Source: JAJFFW01 sp965263375 (GTDB lineage Bacteria > Pseudomonadota > Alphaproteobacteria > Caulobacterales > Parvularculaceae). From it: a stretch of 64,000 nt of DNA. Positions 44,224 to 53,069 of the stretch are shown piece by piece. Every line of letters begins with the position of its first letter. The first letter of the stretch is position 1. The stretch lies in the NCBI GenBank assembly GCA_965263375.1, contig OZ253669.1, forward strand, positions 62,001-126,000. The letters are read 5' to 3'. A model generated the notes under the pieces. That model did not search any database. It had not been told where the DNA came from and saw nothing but the letters and a program-made list of their open reading frames with translations. Made by a program: the position numbers and the translations under genes.

Positions 44224-45030
44224 ATGACAACAGCGCTGAACGATAAACAGGCCAGTGTGCCGCCATCCAACTTTGGGGCGAGCCTTAAAACCTGGCGCAA
44301 TCAACGCCGGATGAGCCAGCTTGACCTTGGCCTTTCCGCGAATGTTTCCCCACGTCATATTTCCTTTTTGGAGACGGGGCGGTCCGCCCCCAGCAAGCGG
44401 ATGATCCACCATCTTTGCGAGTGTTTGGACGTTCCCCCCGCCGATCGCAATAACCTGCTTAGCGCAGCGGGGTTCGCCCCCGCCTATCAAAACCGCGCCC
44501 TAAGCGATGATGATATGACCGCTGTGCGCGAAGCGGTTGAATGGACATTGGACCGTCACAACCCTTATCCCGCCATGGCGCTCGATCGTCATTGGCGGCT
44601 CGTCAAAGCCAATGACGCCGCGAAATTTATGTTAGCGGCAAGCGGCGTCAATGAAGGCGACAGTCTTTTGACCATGTTGGATGACCCTGAAAAATTACCT
44701 GAAACCTTTGAAAACTGGGAAGAAGTCACCACCCACGCAGTCATTCGTCTACGGACGGAAAGCGCGCATCTTGGCGGCGACACGGTTCTTGATGAAGCAG
44801 CTGAGCGCTTGTCGAAAATCCTTGGCGATAAGGGGCTTGACGGTCAATCAAACCTGCCGCCCTTTGTGCCGACGCGCTATCGCGCGGGCGAGATGGTGCT
44901 GTCGTTTTTGTCAACCATCGCCCAGTTTGGCACCGCGAACGACATCGCCTTGTCGGAGCTGAAGATTGAACTGATGTTCCCCGCCGATGAGACGACCCGC
45001 GCAGTTTTAGTATCTATGGCCAGCGACTAA
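44224..45030 (+). CDS. XRE-family regulator with MmyB-like ligand-binding domain
   Basis: 268 residues from the ATG at 44224. The helix-turn-helix (about 15-70) has FGASLKTWRNQRRMSQLDLGLSANVSPRHISFLETGRSAPSKRM, typical of this subclass. The remainder is the MmyB-like ligand-binding domain, with WTLDRHNPYPAMALDRHWRLVKANDAA and later segments including LLTMLDD and LSTIAQFGTANDIALSELKIELMFPADE. Related actinobacterial and proteobacterial regulators bind a small hydrophobic ligand. It probably represses the divergent membrane-protein gene and itself through the palindrome between them. Ligand unknown. Confidence 0.92.
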   Translation: MTTALNDKQASVPPSNFGASLKTWRNQRRMSQLDLGLSANVSPRHISFLETGRSAPSKRMIHHLCECLDVPPADRNNLLSAAGFAPAYQNRALSDDDMTAVREAVEWTLDRHNPYPAMALDRHWRLVKANDAAKFMLAASGVNEGDSLLTMLDDPEKLPETFENWEEVTTHAVIRLRTESAHLGGDTVLDEAAERLSKILGDKGLDGQSNLPPFVPTRYRAGEMVLSFLSTIAQFGTANDIALSELKIELMFPADETTRAVLVSMASD

Positions 45031-45123
45031 ACACCCTATATAGATGTGTGCGGCGCCCAAACACCGCCAGCATTTATGGACATAACCAAACAATCGCGCA
45101 TTGACACATAAGGGGTTTAACCA

Positions 45124-45678
45124 ATGGCTTTATTAGACACACCGATTTGTGACTTTGGCTGGCAAGCGCCAGACTTCACCTTAAAAGACCCGCACGGTAA
45201 GTCTTTCACGATGCGTGATCATTTGGGCGACAAAGGGTTGTTAATCGCATTTATCTGTAACCATTGCCCCTATGTGCAACGGATTGGGGACCGCCTTGCC
45301 AGCGACGCAAAGGAATTAATGGCGGAGGGGGTGGGCGTCCTCGCTGTTATGTCTAATGACTATACGGACTACCTTGAGGATAGGCCGGAAAAGATGATCA
45401 CCTTTGCCGCGCATTTTGGCTTCCCCTTCCCCTATCTTGTTGATGAGGCACAAAAGGTCGGCAAAGCCTATGGCGCGGTGTGTACCCCCGATTTCTTCGG
45501 TCTAAACAAAGACGGCGCCCTGCAATATCGCGGGCGCCTTGACGACGCCAATATGGGCGATGCCGCCGGGCGCACACGCGAGCTTGTGAACGCCATGCGC
45601 CAAATCGCGGAAACCGGCAAAGGCCCGCGCGAGCAGACCCCCTCAATGGGCTGTTCGATTAAATGGCGAGCGGGGTGA
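45124..45678 (+). CDS. Thioredoxin-like / AhpC-TSA family redox protein
   Basis: 184 residues with the thioredoxin-fold peroxiredoxin layout. The active-site motif is C45-N-H-C48 in IAFICNHCPYVQRIGDRL, with PDFTLKDPHGKSFTMRDHLG before it and GKAYGAVCTPDFFGLNKDG after it. The NHCPYV class is a widespread family annotated as thioredoxin family protein; it probably reduces disulfides or peroxides in the cytoplasm. It has no signal peptide. It follows the XRE regulator by 93 bp and could share its transcript. Confidence 0.9.
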   Translation: MALLDTPICDFGWQAPDFTLKDPHGKSFTMRDHLGDKGLLIAFICNHCPYVQRIGDRLASDAKELMAEGVGVLAVMSNDYTDYLEDRPEKMITFAAHFGFPFPYLVDEAQKVGKAYGAVCTPDFFGLNKDGALQYRGRLDDANMGDAAGRTRELVNAMRQIAETGKGPREQTPSMGCSIKWRAG

Positions 45679-45820
45679 GAGCGGCACTCAACGCGAGGCT
45701 AGTTTTACTTCTAACCACGATCAACTTGCCTTTATATAGTGCAGATAAAAATTATGGCCACTTGACTTACACATCCCCTACGCGGCACGCTATTGACGCT
45801 AGCAAATTCAGGGGGATATC

Positions 45821-47437
45821 TTGCTCTATTCTTTACCAGAAGTGCCAACCGGAATAACGAGCTATTTTGACGATGAGCACCCACTTGGTCCTGTCGCCGC
45901 TGATCAAATAAACGACGAAGAAGTGGCCGCCTATCTGGTAACCCTCGAAATAGAAGCCGCACGAGACTTAACCCATGGCGCTTCTATTTTATTCGGCCGC
46001 AAAGGCGCTGGAAAGAGCAGCATTTTAAAAAGCTTCACCTATGGCGGCGAGCCACGCTCACATAGAGTATTGTCGCTATCAGATCCAAATTCAAAGAATG
46101 TGCTTAAGGAACGCATTCACTTTTTGTCCGATTTTAAAGTAGTTCTGAATATCGACAGTGCTGATTTAATGGAAATCATTTATGAACGCATGGAACACAA
46201 GCCGCTGAAAAGCCCCGAGGGGGCAGCCAAAGAATGGAAACGAGACTTGTGGCTCGCGGTTTTAAAGAACGTTTTAAAAAAACCGGCGCTACAATTGATG
46301 CTCAATCCCGGCTTACAGATGCAAGTCAGTACGGTAGTCGACACAATCGCTTCTTTAGGCATAGACCCACGCGGCAGCAGTTATTTTGATAAATGGCTTA
46401 ATTCTAAGGACGCCCAAGCGATCAATGTCGATCTTTTAATAGAAAGACTGCATGCAGATTTTCTTGATAAAGACATAGTAGGTTTGCTCTTAATTGACTC
46501 AATGGAGGAATATGATCTTGAATATGACGAAATTATGAAAAAAGTGATCGGAGGCCTTCTTCAACTTGTCGCAACAGAAAAAAACTCCCTGCAGTATAAA
46601 ATTGCCTTTCCAGAAGAAATCTATGAGCAAGTCCGCAATGAAGCGAATCCGGAAAAATATACGATTCGATCAACTCGAATTTTATGGCGCCCCATAGAGC
46701 TTTTAAGAATTTTAACAGACCGTATGTTGATTTGTTTTTACGTTCACGAGAACGCCCACATAGAAAGCTTCTTATCACTAAAAAATAAAGCCCTTAAGGA
46801 AAGAGACCGTATCTTGAATTTTTGGTCGGAGATTTTTGACGGGCCAGTCGTTAATGAAGCAGGTCACCAAGAAGCTGGGATTTATTTTATTCTACGTCAC
46901 ACGCAAATGTTGCCGCGACAAGTAATTAATTCCATGTCAGAACTGCTGAAAGGCAGCAAGCCGACAACACGTAGTTACATGAAAATTTCGCGCCCCGCGC
47001 TCGTCCACGCTGTACGCCGCGCTTGCGATCAATTAATCGGCGGCATCGAATCTGGTTTTAAGTTCACTTACCGTGATGTCCGAGATGTTTTTGATGCTTT
47101 TCTTCCTAAGTGTCCAATTCTTTGCAGTTATGATGACTTGGAACGCGAATTCCAACGTGCTGGATTACGGCGAAAGGCATATGACTGGACTTCTGAATTT
47201 CCTATCTTTTTAAGAGCTTTGTTGCATATGGGAGTCATTGGCGTCGTTCAAAATGAAACCTCTAGATATATTGAAACATCATTTGGCTACACTGATGATA
47301 CAGTTCTGCGCTCAGCCCAAGGCAACTCCTACGCATTACACCCAGCCTTCAGTCTGCTGTATAAAGATGAAGATAGTCGGCTTGACTTAAAACGCGCTGT
47401 CCTGCCTCGCGGCTCATTAGAAGATTTACCGATATGA
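45821..47437 (+). CDS. P-loop ATPase of unknown function, first gene of an A+T-rich pair
   Basis: 538 residues starting at TTG with GGGGG seven bases upstream. The N-terminal Walker A is GRKGAGKSS (59-67), and Walker B-like VGLLLIDSMEEYD lies at 219-231. The region in between and after is a long alpha-helical array, with WRPIELLRILTDRMLICF and HTQMLPRQVINSMSELLKGS as the clearest blocks. The C-terminal part is aromatic and probably a winged-helix or sensor domain. It resembles the Sll1717-type P-loop ATPases sometimes found in defence loci; I assign no activity. It is clearly more A+T rich than the flanking genes, suggesting transfer. The stop overlaps the ATG of a small membrane protein by four bases, so the two are translationally coupled. 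Confidence 0.8.
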   Translation: MLYSLPEVPTGITSYFDDEHPLGPVAADQINDEEVAAYLVTLEIEAARDLTHGASILFGRKGAGKSSILKSFTYGGEPRSHRVLSLSDPNSKNVLKERIHFLSDFKVVLNIDSADLMEIIYERMEHKPLKSPEGAAKEWKRDLWLAVLKNVLKKPALQLMLNPGLQMQVSTVVDTIASLGIDPRGSSYFDKWLNSKDAQAINVDLLIERLHADFLDKDIVGLLLIDSMEEYDLEYDEIMKKVIGGLLQLVATEKNSLQYKIAFPEEIYEQVRNEANPEKYTIRSTRILWRPIELLRILTDRMLICFYVHENAHIESFLSLKNKALKERDRILNFWSEIFDGPVVNEAGHQEAGIYFILRHTQMLPRQVINSMSELLKGSKPTTRSYMKISRPALVHAVRRACDQLIGGIESGFKFTYRDVRDVFDAFLPKCPILCSYDDLEREFQRAGLRRKAYDWTSEFPIFLRALLHMGVIGVVQNETSRYIETSFGYTDDTVLRSAQGNSYALHPAFSLLYKDEDSRLDLKRAVLPRGSLEDLPI

Positions 47438-47808
47438 CAATCTGGTTTACGCCGTGGCTGGCGCGCATCACCACATTCGCGTCGCTGACATTGCTTCTTA
47501 TTGGAATCATACAATCCTCGCCTGACACTATTGAAATTGCCGGCGGCTTATTCTGTCTCATTGGCCTAATCTATGCTTTAAGAAACTTCGCCCGAAGACG
47601 GCAAATTCCCGCCGCACAAGGCACGCTTGATAGTTTAAAGCCCTTTATTGATAAAAACGCCGCCGTTCCGAATCAAACCGCCCTTAAGGACAGACTTGAA
47701 GATGGGATATTAGAAGCTCTTATCTATTCAGCGCTTGGCGGAGCCATGGGGTCATTTAGCAGTATATTAGCCGCCCTTCCAAGCGCATTAAGAATACTAC
47801 CCTTTTAG
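47434..47808 (+). CDS. Small membrane protein coupled to P-loop ATPase
   Basis: 124 residues. Two hydrophobic helices are at about 8-28 (LARITTFASLTLLLIGIIQ) and 33-50 (EIAGGLFCLIGLIYALR). A basic RRRQ stop-transfer and a soluble segment follow, and a third glycine/alanine-rich segment (EALIYSALGGAMGSFSSILAALP) lies near the C-terminus and could be a further helix. It overlaps the ATPase stop by four bases. In two-gene ATPase/membrane-protein units the membrane partner is often the effector that damages the membrane or the channel partner. I see no catalytic motif. Function unknown. Confidence 0.7.
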   Translation: MTIWFTPWLARITTFASLTLLLIGIIQSSPDTIEIAGGLFCLIGLIYALRNFARRRQIPAAQGTLDSLKPFIDKNAAVPNQTALKDRLEDGILEALIYSALGGAMGSFSSILAALPSALRILPF

Positions 47809-47839
47809 AAAGGGCTGAAAGTCATACTAAACATAATAT

Positions 47840-49699
47840 CTACACCCCCTCTTTCGCCGCGCGTTTCCTTAAATGCGGTTCAAGGTGTTTTTTCCGTAGA
47901 CGCACGGTTTCGGGGGTGACCTCGACCAGCTCATCCTCGTCGATATAGGCGATCGCCTCTTCAAGGCTAAGCCGTTTTGGCGGGGTAAGCCGCACCGCGT
48001 CGTCCTTACCGGCAGCGCGCACATTTGTCAGCTGTTTGGCTTTTAGGGGGTTTACGTCCAAATCATCGGGCTTGGCGTTCTCGCCAATGATCATGCCTTT
48101 ATAGACTTTTTCACCCGGCGCGATGAACATGATCCCCCGCGCTTCAAGGTTCCACAGCGCATAAGGCACCGCATCGCCGTCGCCATTGGCGATAAGGACC
48201 CCGTTGCGCCGCCCTTCGATGGGGCCTTTGTGGGGCGCGTGTTCAAGATAAACCCGGTTCATGACCCCCGCGCCGCTGGTGTCGGTCATAAACTCCCCCT
48301 GGTAACCAATGAGAGAGCGCGCAGGGGCGTGCAGCACAATGCGCGTCTTGCCCCCGCCGGAGGGGAGCATTTCAACCAACTCCGCCCGGCGGCGGGTCAT
48401 TTTTTCAATCACCGCGCCGGAAAATTCCTCGTCCACATCGATGGTGACTTCTTCAATGGGTTCTAACAGCTGACCGTTTTCATCGCGTTTGGTGACAACC
48501 CGCGGACGCGAGACCGCAAGCTCAAACCCTTCGCGGCGCATATTTTCAATCAGCACACCAAGCTGAAGCTCGCCCCGGCCCGCAACTTCAAAGGCGTCTT
48601 TGGCTTCGGTTTCCTTAACGGAAATCGCAACGTCGCCCTCAGCCTGACGTAAAAGCCGTTCACGGATCACCCGGGACTGAACCTTATCGCCCTCGCGCCC
48701 CGCAAGCGGAGAATCATTCGCGGCGATTGTGACAGAAAGGGTTGGCGGATCAATCGGCTGGGCGGGCAACGCCTCACTCGCCGAAACATCACACAACGTA
48801 TCGGCGACGGACGCTTTACTAAACCCAGCAATCGCGGCGATGTCGCCGGGCGTCGCCTCGTCAACCGGCTGGCGCTTAAGGCCGCGGAAAGCAAGGACTT
48901 TCGTAATCCGCACCCGTTCAATTTCTGACCCATCACGCGAAAGCGCTTTTAGCGTCATACCCGGCTTCACAACACCGGTAACGACACGGCCGGTCAAAAT
49001 TCGCCCCAGGAAGGAATCCGCCTCCAATGTCGTAGCAAGCATGGAGAACGGCGCCAGCAACGCGTCTTGCGCTATTTTTGGCGCAGGGGTGTGGGCGATG
49101 ACCGTCTCAAACAACGGGGTTAGATCCTCGCGCGCACCGTCAATATCGGTTGAGGCCCAACCGTCTCGCCCAGAAGCGTAAAGCACCGGGAAATCGAGCT
49201 GTTCGTCCGTCGCGCCAAGCAAAGCGAAAAGGTCAAACGCCGCGTCCAACGCCTTGTCTGGGTCCGCGCTTGGCCGGTCCACTTTGTTCAGGACAACAAT
49301 TGGTTTCAGCCCCAAAGCGAGGGCTTTTGACAACACAAACTTTGTTTGCGGCATGGGCCCTTCAGCGGCGTCAACCAGCAGCAGGCAGCCATCGACCATC
49401 GACAAGATCCGCTCTACCTCGCCGCCAAAGTCAGCGTGGCCAGGCGTGTCGACAATATTTAGCCGAACCGGCGCTTCGCCCTTCGTCCATAAAACCGACG
49501 TACATTTGGCGAGGATCGTGATGCCCCGCTCGCGCTCAATATCGTTGGAGTCCATCGCCCGCTCATCCATCGCGGCGTGGGCTTCCACCGCGCCGGACTG
49601 GCGCAACATTTCATCAACCAGCGTGGTCTTGCCGTGGTCAACGTGGGCGATAATAGCGATATTGCGCAGCGCAGGCGCATCCGAATTGTTCTGGGTCAT
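47840..49699 (-). CDS. typA: Translational GTPase TypA/BipA
   Basis: 619-residue ribosome-associated GTPase. The G1 motif is AHVDHGKTTL, G3 DTPGHADFGGEVER, and G4 VLNKVDR; the switch I region includes SNDIERERGITI. Domain 2 (VTGVVKPGMTLKAL), the EF-G-like domains and the C-terminal domain (GVLIANGDGDAVPYALWNLEARG, then RPPKRLSLEEAIAYIDEDELVEVTP) are complete. It helps 50S biogenesis and growth under stress or cold. A 6-bp hairpin with a T-run at 49761-49787 lies in its leader region but faces the plus strand. Confident call. Confidence 0.96.
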   Translation of the reverse strand: MTQNNSDAPALRNIAIIAHVDHGKTTLVDEMLRQSGAVEAHAAMDERAMDSNDIERERGITILAKCTSVLWTKGEAPVRLNIVDTPGHADFGGEVERILSMVDGCLLLVDAAEGPMPQTKFVLSKALALGLKPIVVLNKVDRPSADPDKALDAAFDLFALLGATDEQLDFPVLYASGRDGWASTDIDGAREDLTPLFETVIAHTPAPKIAQDALLAPFSMLATTLEADSFLGRILTGRVVTGVVKPGMTLKALSRDGSEIERVRITKVLAFRGLKRQPVDEATPGDIAAIAGFSKASVADTLCDVSASEALPAQPIDPPTLSVTIAANDSPLAGREGDKVQSRVIRERLLRQAEGDVAISVKETEAKDAFEVAGRGELQLGVLIENMRREGFELAVSRPRVVTKRDENGQLLEPIEEVTIDVDEEFSGAVIEKMTRRRAELVEMLPSGGGKTRIVLHAPARSLIGYQGEFMTDTSGAGVMNRVYLEHAPHKGPIEGRRNGVLIANGDGDAVPYALWNLEARGIMFIAPGEKVYKGMIIGENAKPDDLDVNPLKAKQLTNVRAAGKDDAVRLTPPKRLSLEEAIAYIDEDELVEVTPETVRLRKKHLEPHLRKRAAKEGV

Positions 49700-49900
49700 A
49701 ATCTTTGCTTGCTGCGAAATCGCCTTACGGGTTTTGGTTGAGCCCGCACCTCCCCCAACCTTGAGGGACTTTTTCGCCTCAATTTTTCCAGGCGCTCGCT
49801 ATAACCCGCCCTCACTATAAGAAGGAAAAGTCGTCGCGAAGGATGGAGATACGGATTTTAAGGTGTGCTCTACGCCATTTATGCTGCGGCGCAAAGAGGT

Positions 49901-50614
49901 TTAGAACAGGGCTGTCGGCGCGTCTTGTCGCGGCGGCAACAAGCGCCAACCGCGCCCTTCAACACATGCTGCGCCCGACCAGCGATCAGAGCGGCCATAA
50001 ATCCGCATTTCTTGGTCAAAAGCGCGACATAGGCGGGGACGACGGGTTGGGCCGCCCGCCAGGGTCAACTCTGTCCCCGGGCGCTTTACCAACAATTTAT
50101 CAAAGATAAAGCCCCGGATTTCACCATTTACCGCGATCAACATCCAAGGCTCGCCAATGACACGGCCCACAACCTCTACGCCTGCGCCGGAGGGTAGAAC
50201 CTCCGCCACTTTGGTTTCCGTCGACGGGCCGTAACGGATATTCGATTTACGGGTGAGGACATATTCCCCAAGCTCTGTCTCGAACTTCTGGGACAAGAAA
50301 AGCCCGGGGCGAAAGTCTAAAAGCTCTGACGGGTCACTGCGCAGATTGCCAGCCTTGCGCCGTCCTGGAATGACCTTGCCAGACGCAGCGCCCCCACGCC
50401 ATGAAACAGCGTCCCCCGGCTCATTATCATTCATCGCTGTCAAAAACGCTTTTTCAAGGGCCCCAACCTCGCGCCCACCGAGCTGTCCGCTAAGCGAGGA
50501 GCCGGCGGCATAATTATCCCGCCCGCCGCCAAAGTTGTCCGCACTGACACAGCCGCCAAGCGCCAGAATAATTAGACCAAAAAATACACTTTTAAGACGA
50601 ATTGGACGTCCCAT
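49901..50614 (-). CDS. SH3-domain lipoprotein
   Basis: 237 residues from the ATG at 50614, which has GAGGGA five bases upstream; the longer open frame above it has no secretion signal. The lipobox is LALGGC (Cys in GGCVSADNFGG). The SH3-like domain spans about YVLTRKSNIRYGPSTETKVAEVLPSGAGVEVVGRVIGEPWMLIAVNGEIRGFIFDKLL, matching bacterial SH3b repeats that bind cell-wall peptides. The C-terminus contains CRAFDQEMRIYGR and a Cys-rich end. It probably anchors to the envelope and touches peptidoglycan; a precise role cannot be given. It lies just after the MerC-like gene. Confidence 0.8.
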   Translation of the reverse strand: MGRPIRLKSVFFGLIILALGGCVSADNFGGGRDNYAAGSSLSGQLGGREVGALEKAFLTAMNDNEPGDAVSWRGGAASGKVIPGRRKAGNLRSDPSELLDFRPGLFLSQKFETELGEYVLTRKSNIRYGPSTETKVAEVLPSGAGVEVVGRVIGEPWMLIAVNGEIRGFIFDKLLVKRPGTELTLAGGPTRRPRLCRAFDQEMRIYGRSDRWSGAACVEGRGWRLLPPRQDAPTALF

Positions 50615-50758
50615 AATTCCCTCACCATTGTGCGCTGAGCCTAATGAGACGCGCAGAATTGCGCAACCACGCGCCATTACGCCATTTACAGCGACCCCAT
50701 GAAACTTTTGTGAGGCGCAATGCAAAGGATAGGCCGACGCACGCCAGCCAAACATCAA

Positions 50759-51166
50759 TTACTGATTTTTATTGAAACCATGCCGCCGCAATCGCCATAG
50801 GTGACCGCCCGCAACCAACGACGCGCCAATGGCCGTGATTGGCTGTTCATATATTTCCAACGCTTCAATAAAAGCGCCGCCCAGCAATAGAGCAAACCCG
50901 AGCGTGACAAGGGCGGCAAAAGCCCAGTCGCCATGATGCAAAACAGTTCGAATAATTGCGTAAACGGATAAAGGCAGCGCCGTAAGGACAAGCACCTTAT
51001 GGACCATTTCATTCTCCGCTAGCGCCCCAAACACCGGCAGAGCGACAGCGACAATCGGCAAGGCGATGCAATGGAAAATACACAGCCCCGACAACCCCAT
51101 CGCGGCGTAGTCTAAAGCGCGGCTATCAATGTTGGCTGGCGAAAATGCCGATTTATTTTTCTTCAT
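50759..51166 (-). CDS. MerC-domain membrane protein
   Basis: 135 residues with four transmembrane helices of the MerC family: LDYAAMGLSGLCIFHCIALPIVAVALPVF, VHKVLVLTALPLSVYAIIRTVL, WAFAALVTLGFALLLGG and PITAIGASLVAGGHLW. The CxxxC pair in GLCIFHC, in the first helix, matches the mercury-binding cysteines of MerC. No other mer gene is near, and the neighbours are a Zur-like regulator and a His-rich DUF2946-like protein, so zinc or another soft metal may be the natural cargo. A long GC hairpin lies between this gene and the Zur-like gene. Confidence 0.82.
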   Translation of the reverse strand: MKKNKSAFSPANIDSRALDYAAMGLSGLCIFHCIALPIVAVALPVFGALAENEMVHKVLVLTALPLSVYAIIRTVLHHGDWAFAALVTLGFALLLGGAFIEALEIYEQPITAIGASLVAGGHLWRLRRHGFNKNQ

Positions 51167-51216
51167 TGAACTCTCTTACAACCCACGCCTAGCAAACAAA
51201 GGGATGTATTTAGAAC

Positions 51217-51245
51217 GGCGCCCGCCTGTGTGCAAGGCGGGCGCC
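51217..51245. repeat. Strong GC stem-loop between zur-like and merC-like genes
   Basis: GGCGCCCGCCT (51217-51227) pairs perfectly with AGGCGGGCGCC (51235-51245) around a 7-nt loop. No U-tract follows on either strand, so it may attenuate or stabilise the zur-like transcript rather than terminate it. Confidence 0.6.
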
Positions 51246-51295
51246 GCGTAAAAAACCTGGCCCTTTAAGCAAAGGGTTAGACGACAGGTTGGTCG

Positions 51296-51754
51296 CTAAG
51301 ACGCGTTAGCGCATAATGAGCCGCACACATCTTCGCACTCGCCCATGGCCTCAATTCGTATGTTTTCAGGCGAAACCACAGAAGCAGGAAAGAGCGCTGC
51401 AATTTGGCTTTCCTCCAACATGATTTCTTTGACTTGCGAACATTTACGGCAAATGACAAAGGCGCTCGCGGCGCTTTGGCCCACCTTGCTGGCGACATAA
51501 GCATTTAGCATTTCGATCCGTTTTACGAAGCCCTTCGCTGTCAACCCATCCAACGCGCGATAGATGCTCATCGGCGCCCGTAAACCAAACTGTTTTAGCT
51601 CACTTAAAAGGTCATAGGCTTTAACCGGTGTTTTTGAATTACGCAGAGTTTTTAAAACAAGTCCCTCATTGCGGGTAAATGACATTTCGTCATTAGCGCT
51701 GATAAACTCAACGCTTTCCACAACGCCCGCGGGGACATCAACTTTGATACCCAT
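51296..51754 (-). CDS. Fur-family regulator, Zur-like
   Basis: 152 residues from the ATG at 51754. The winged helix has NEGLVLKTLRNSKTPVKAYDLLSELKQFGLRAPMSIYRALDGLTAKGFVKRIEMLNAYV, as in Zur/Fur proteins. The C-terminal dimer domain has CRKCSQV and CEDVCGSLC, giving two CxxC-type zinc sites. The Zur assignment follows from this sequence and the neighbouring His-rich metal proteins. It would repress zinc uptake genes when zinc is bound. A weakly palindromic ATGTTATCATAT sequence upstream of the His-rich gene may be its own operator. Confidence 0.85.
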   Translation of the reverse strand: MGIKVDVPAGVVESVEFISANDEMSFTRNEGLVLKTLRNSKTPVKAYDLLSELKQFGLRAPMSIYRALDGLTAKGFVKRIEMLNAYVASKVGQSAASAFVICRKCSQVKEIMLEESQIAALFPASVVSPENIRIEAMGECEDVCGSLCANAS

Positions 51755-51806
51755 GTGTTTAATCTTTCTCTCCTTGCACAGCGCAAAATGCGCCCCTCTC
51801 TCAAAA

Positions 51807-52250
51807 TCAAGAAACAAACAGAGGAGGCGCCCGTGCAAAGACGCGCATAGCCCCGCGTCGATGAAAGAAAAGGAATTCTAAGAGTGTGTAGTTGCCCGTA
51901 ATCCAACTTGCAGGATAAGCAAACGAACCAAATTCAAATGTAATTTTTCCGTCGCTAAAGACCATGGCGTAACAAAGCACACAGTCATCCAGGACCCGGC
52001 CATCTTGGTCATCATGCTTATGGCTATCGTGGTGGGCGTGGCTGTCATGATGGATGTGGCTGTCGTGATGGGCGGAAAAATTATGGTGCGCAGGCCCTTC
52101 ATGATCGAAATGAAGATGGGCCGCCATCAGCGCGGTCCCAATGACCATAAAAACCGCCGCGATGCCGCACAAAATAACCGAAGCCCCAATTTGCCTTTGA
52201 TGCTTTTGGGGTTGAACCGCGCCTGCAGGGTTTGTGCGACATATCAACAT
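51807..52250 (-). CDS. His-rich DUF2946-like membrane protein
   Basis: 147 residues. One hydrophobic helix (ASVILCGIAAVFMVIGTALMAA) is followed by a His-rich loop (AHLHFDHEGPAHHNFSAHHDSHIHHDSHAHHDSHKH). A CVLC pair and the C-terminal segment MRVFARAPPLF give the pattern of DUF2946 proteins, which cluster with copper and zinc genes. It probably binds or buffers metal in the periplasm. It precedes the zur-like gene and may share its transcript. A second DUF2946-like gene occurs at 56306-56734 with copper genes. The start lacks a good ribosome site, so it could be later. Confidence 0.65.
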   Translation of the reverse strand: MLICRTNPAGAVQPQKHQRQIGASVILCGIAAVFMVIGTALMAAHLHFDHEGPAHHNFSAHHDSHIHHDSHAHHDSHKHDDQDGRVLDDCVLCYAMVFSDGKITFEFGSFAYPASWITGNYTLLEFLFFHRRGAMRVFARAPPLFVS

Positions 52251-52254
52251 ACTT

Positions 52255-52270
52255 GGATGTTATCATATCC
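52255..52270. promoter_or_regulatory. Weak Zur-box-like palindrome
   Basis: GGATGTTATCATATCC (52255-52270) has outer arms GGAT/ATCC and an ATGTTAT core like alphaproteobacterial Zur sites (ATGTTATAATATAACAT), but only 12 of 16 positions are symmetrical. It lies just upstream of the His-rich gene that precedes the zur-like gene. Confidence 0.3.
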
Positions 52271-52441
52271 GCATATTTAACAGTTTTGCAACCTAATGAT
52301 GTCCCTAAGTTCGCTTTTCGCTTTTGGCGGTTGGGGACAAACCGACGGGGAGTGACGATACAAAACGAACTAGTGCTTAAAAACACCATTCAACATGATA
52401 AACAGGGTTTAAGCATTCGAACTTAACTAGGGGGAAAATTC

Positions 52442-53032
52442 ATGCGCCAACAAAATGCTATGTATCCATTACATGCACTCGCAGTCCTTATTGTCAGGGT
52501 TTGGGCGCTTACCACGGTCATCGAAGCGATTGGCTCAATCCCCTTTTACTGGGTCAGTCTTGCGTCAAACAACGATGGTGCTAGCTCTTGGGCTATCACC
52601 TCGCTGATCGCCAGTTTTGTCTGGATAGTTGTCGGCATACTCGCTTGGTTTATTGCTCCGCGTTTGGCCAGCCGGATTTTGCCAAATCAATCTGCAGATC
52701 CTTTGAAACTTTCCATCACAGCAGATGAGCTTGTAATGCTCGGCAGCTTTTTGATCGGCGGCTTCTATTTAGCACAATATGTTCCGACACTGATTATATC
52801 AATTGGAAGTTTTATTATAGAAGCGGGCCGTCAAGACCCGGCCCTTCCTTATTGGGCTGGCCAATTGTGGTCACACCGAATTGATAGCCAGTCCCTGGCA
52901 AGCAATTTCTTGATCGTGCTTGTTGCATTGTGGATGGCGTTTCGCCCATCGCATGTCGCGCACTTTTTCGCACAATTGCGCTACGCGGGCGTTGATAAGA
53001 ACGATACGGATAAGACTGAAATTAAGCAGTAA
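52442..53032 (+). CDS. Four-helix membrane protein, hypothetical
   Basis: 196 residues. Four hydrophobic segments are visible: LHALAVLIVRVWALTTVIEAIG, AITSLIASFVWIVVGILAWFIAP, LVMLGSFLIGGFYLAQYVPTLIISIGSFII and NFLIVLVALWMAF. The C-terminus is hydrophilic. No family is recognised. AGGGGGAAAATTC precedes the ATG, a good ribosome site. It lies between the zinc cluster and the MerR-methyltransferase pair and is on the opposite strand from both regulators. Confidence 0.7.
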   Translation: MRQQNAMYPLHALAVLIVRVWALTTVIEAIGSIPFYWVSLASNNDGASSWAITSLIASFVWIVVGILAWFIAPRLASRILPNQSADPLKLSITADELVMLGSFLIGGFYLAQYVPTLIISIGSFIIEAGRQDPALPYWAGQLWSHRIDSQSLASNFLIVLVALWMAFRPSHVAHFFAQLRYAGVDKNDTDKTEIKQ

Positions 53033-53069
53033 TATCGCCAATTTACGGGCAATCAATATTTTGGGCCCA

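Noticed and set aside
49761..49787. Rho-independent terminator before typA
   Set aside because: TTGAGG/CCTCAA plus TTTTT faces the plus strand, where no gene ends; probably chance.
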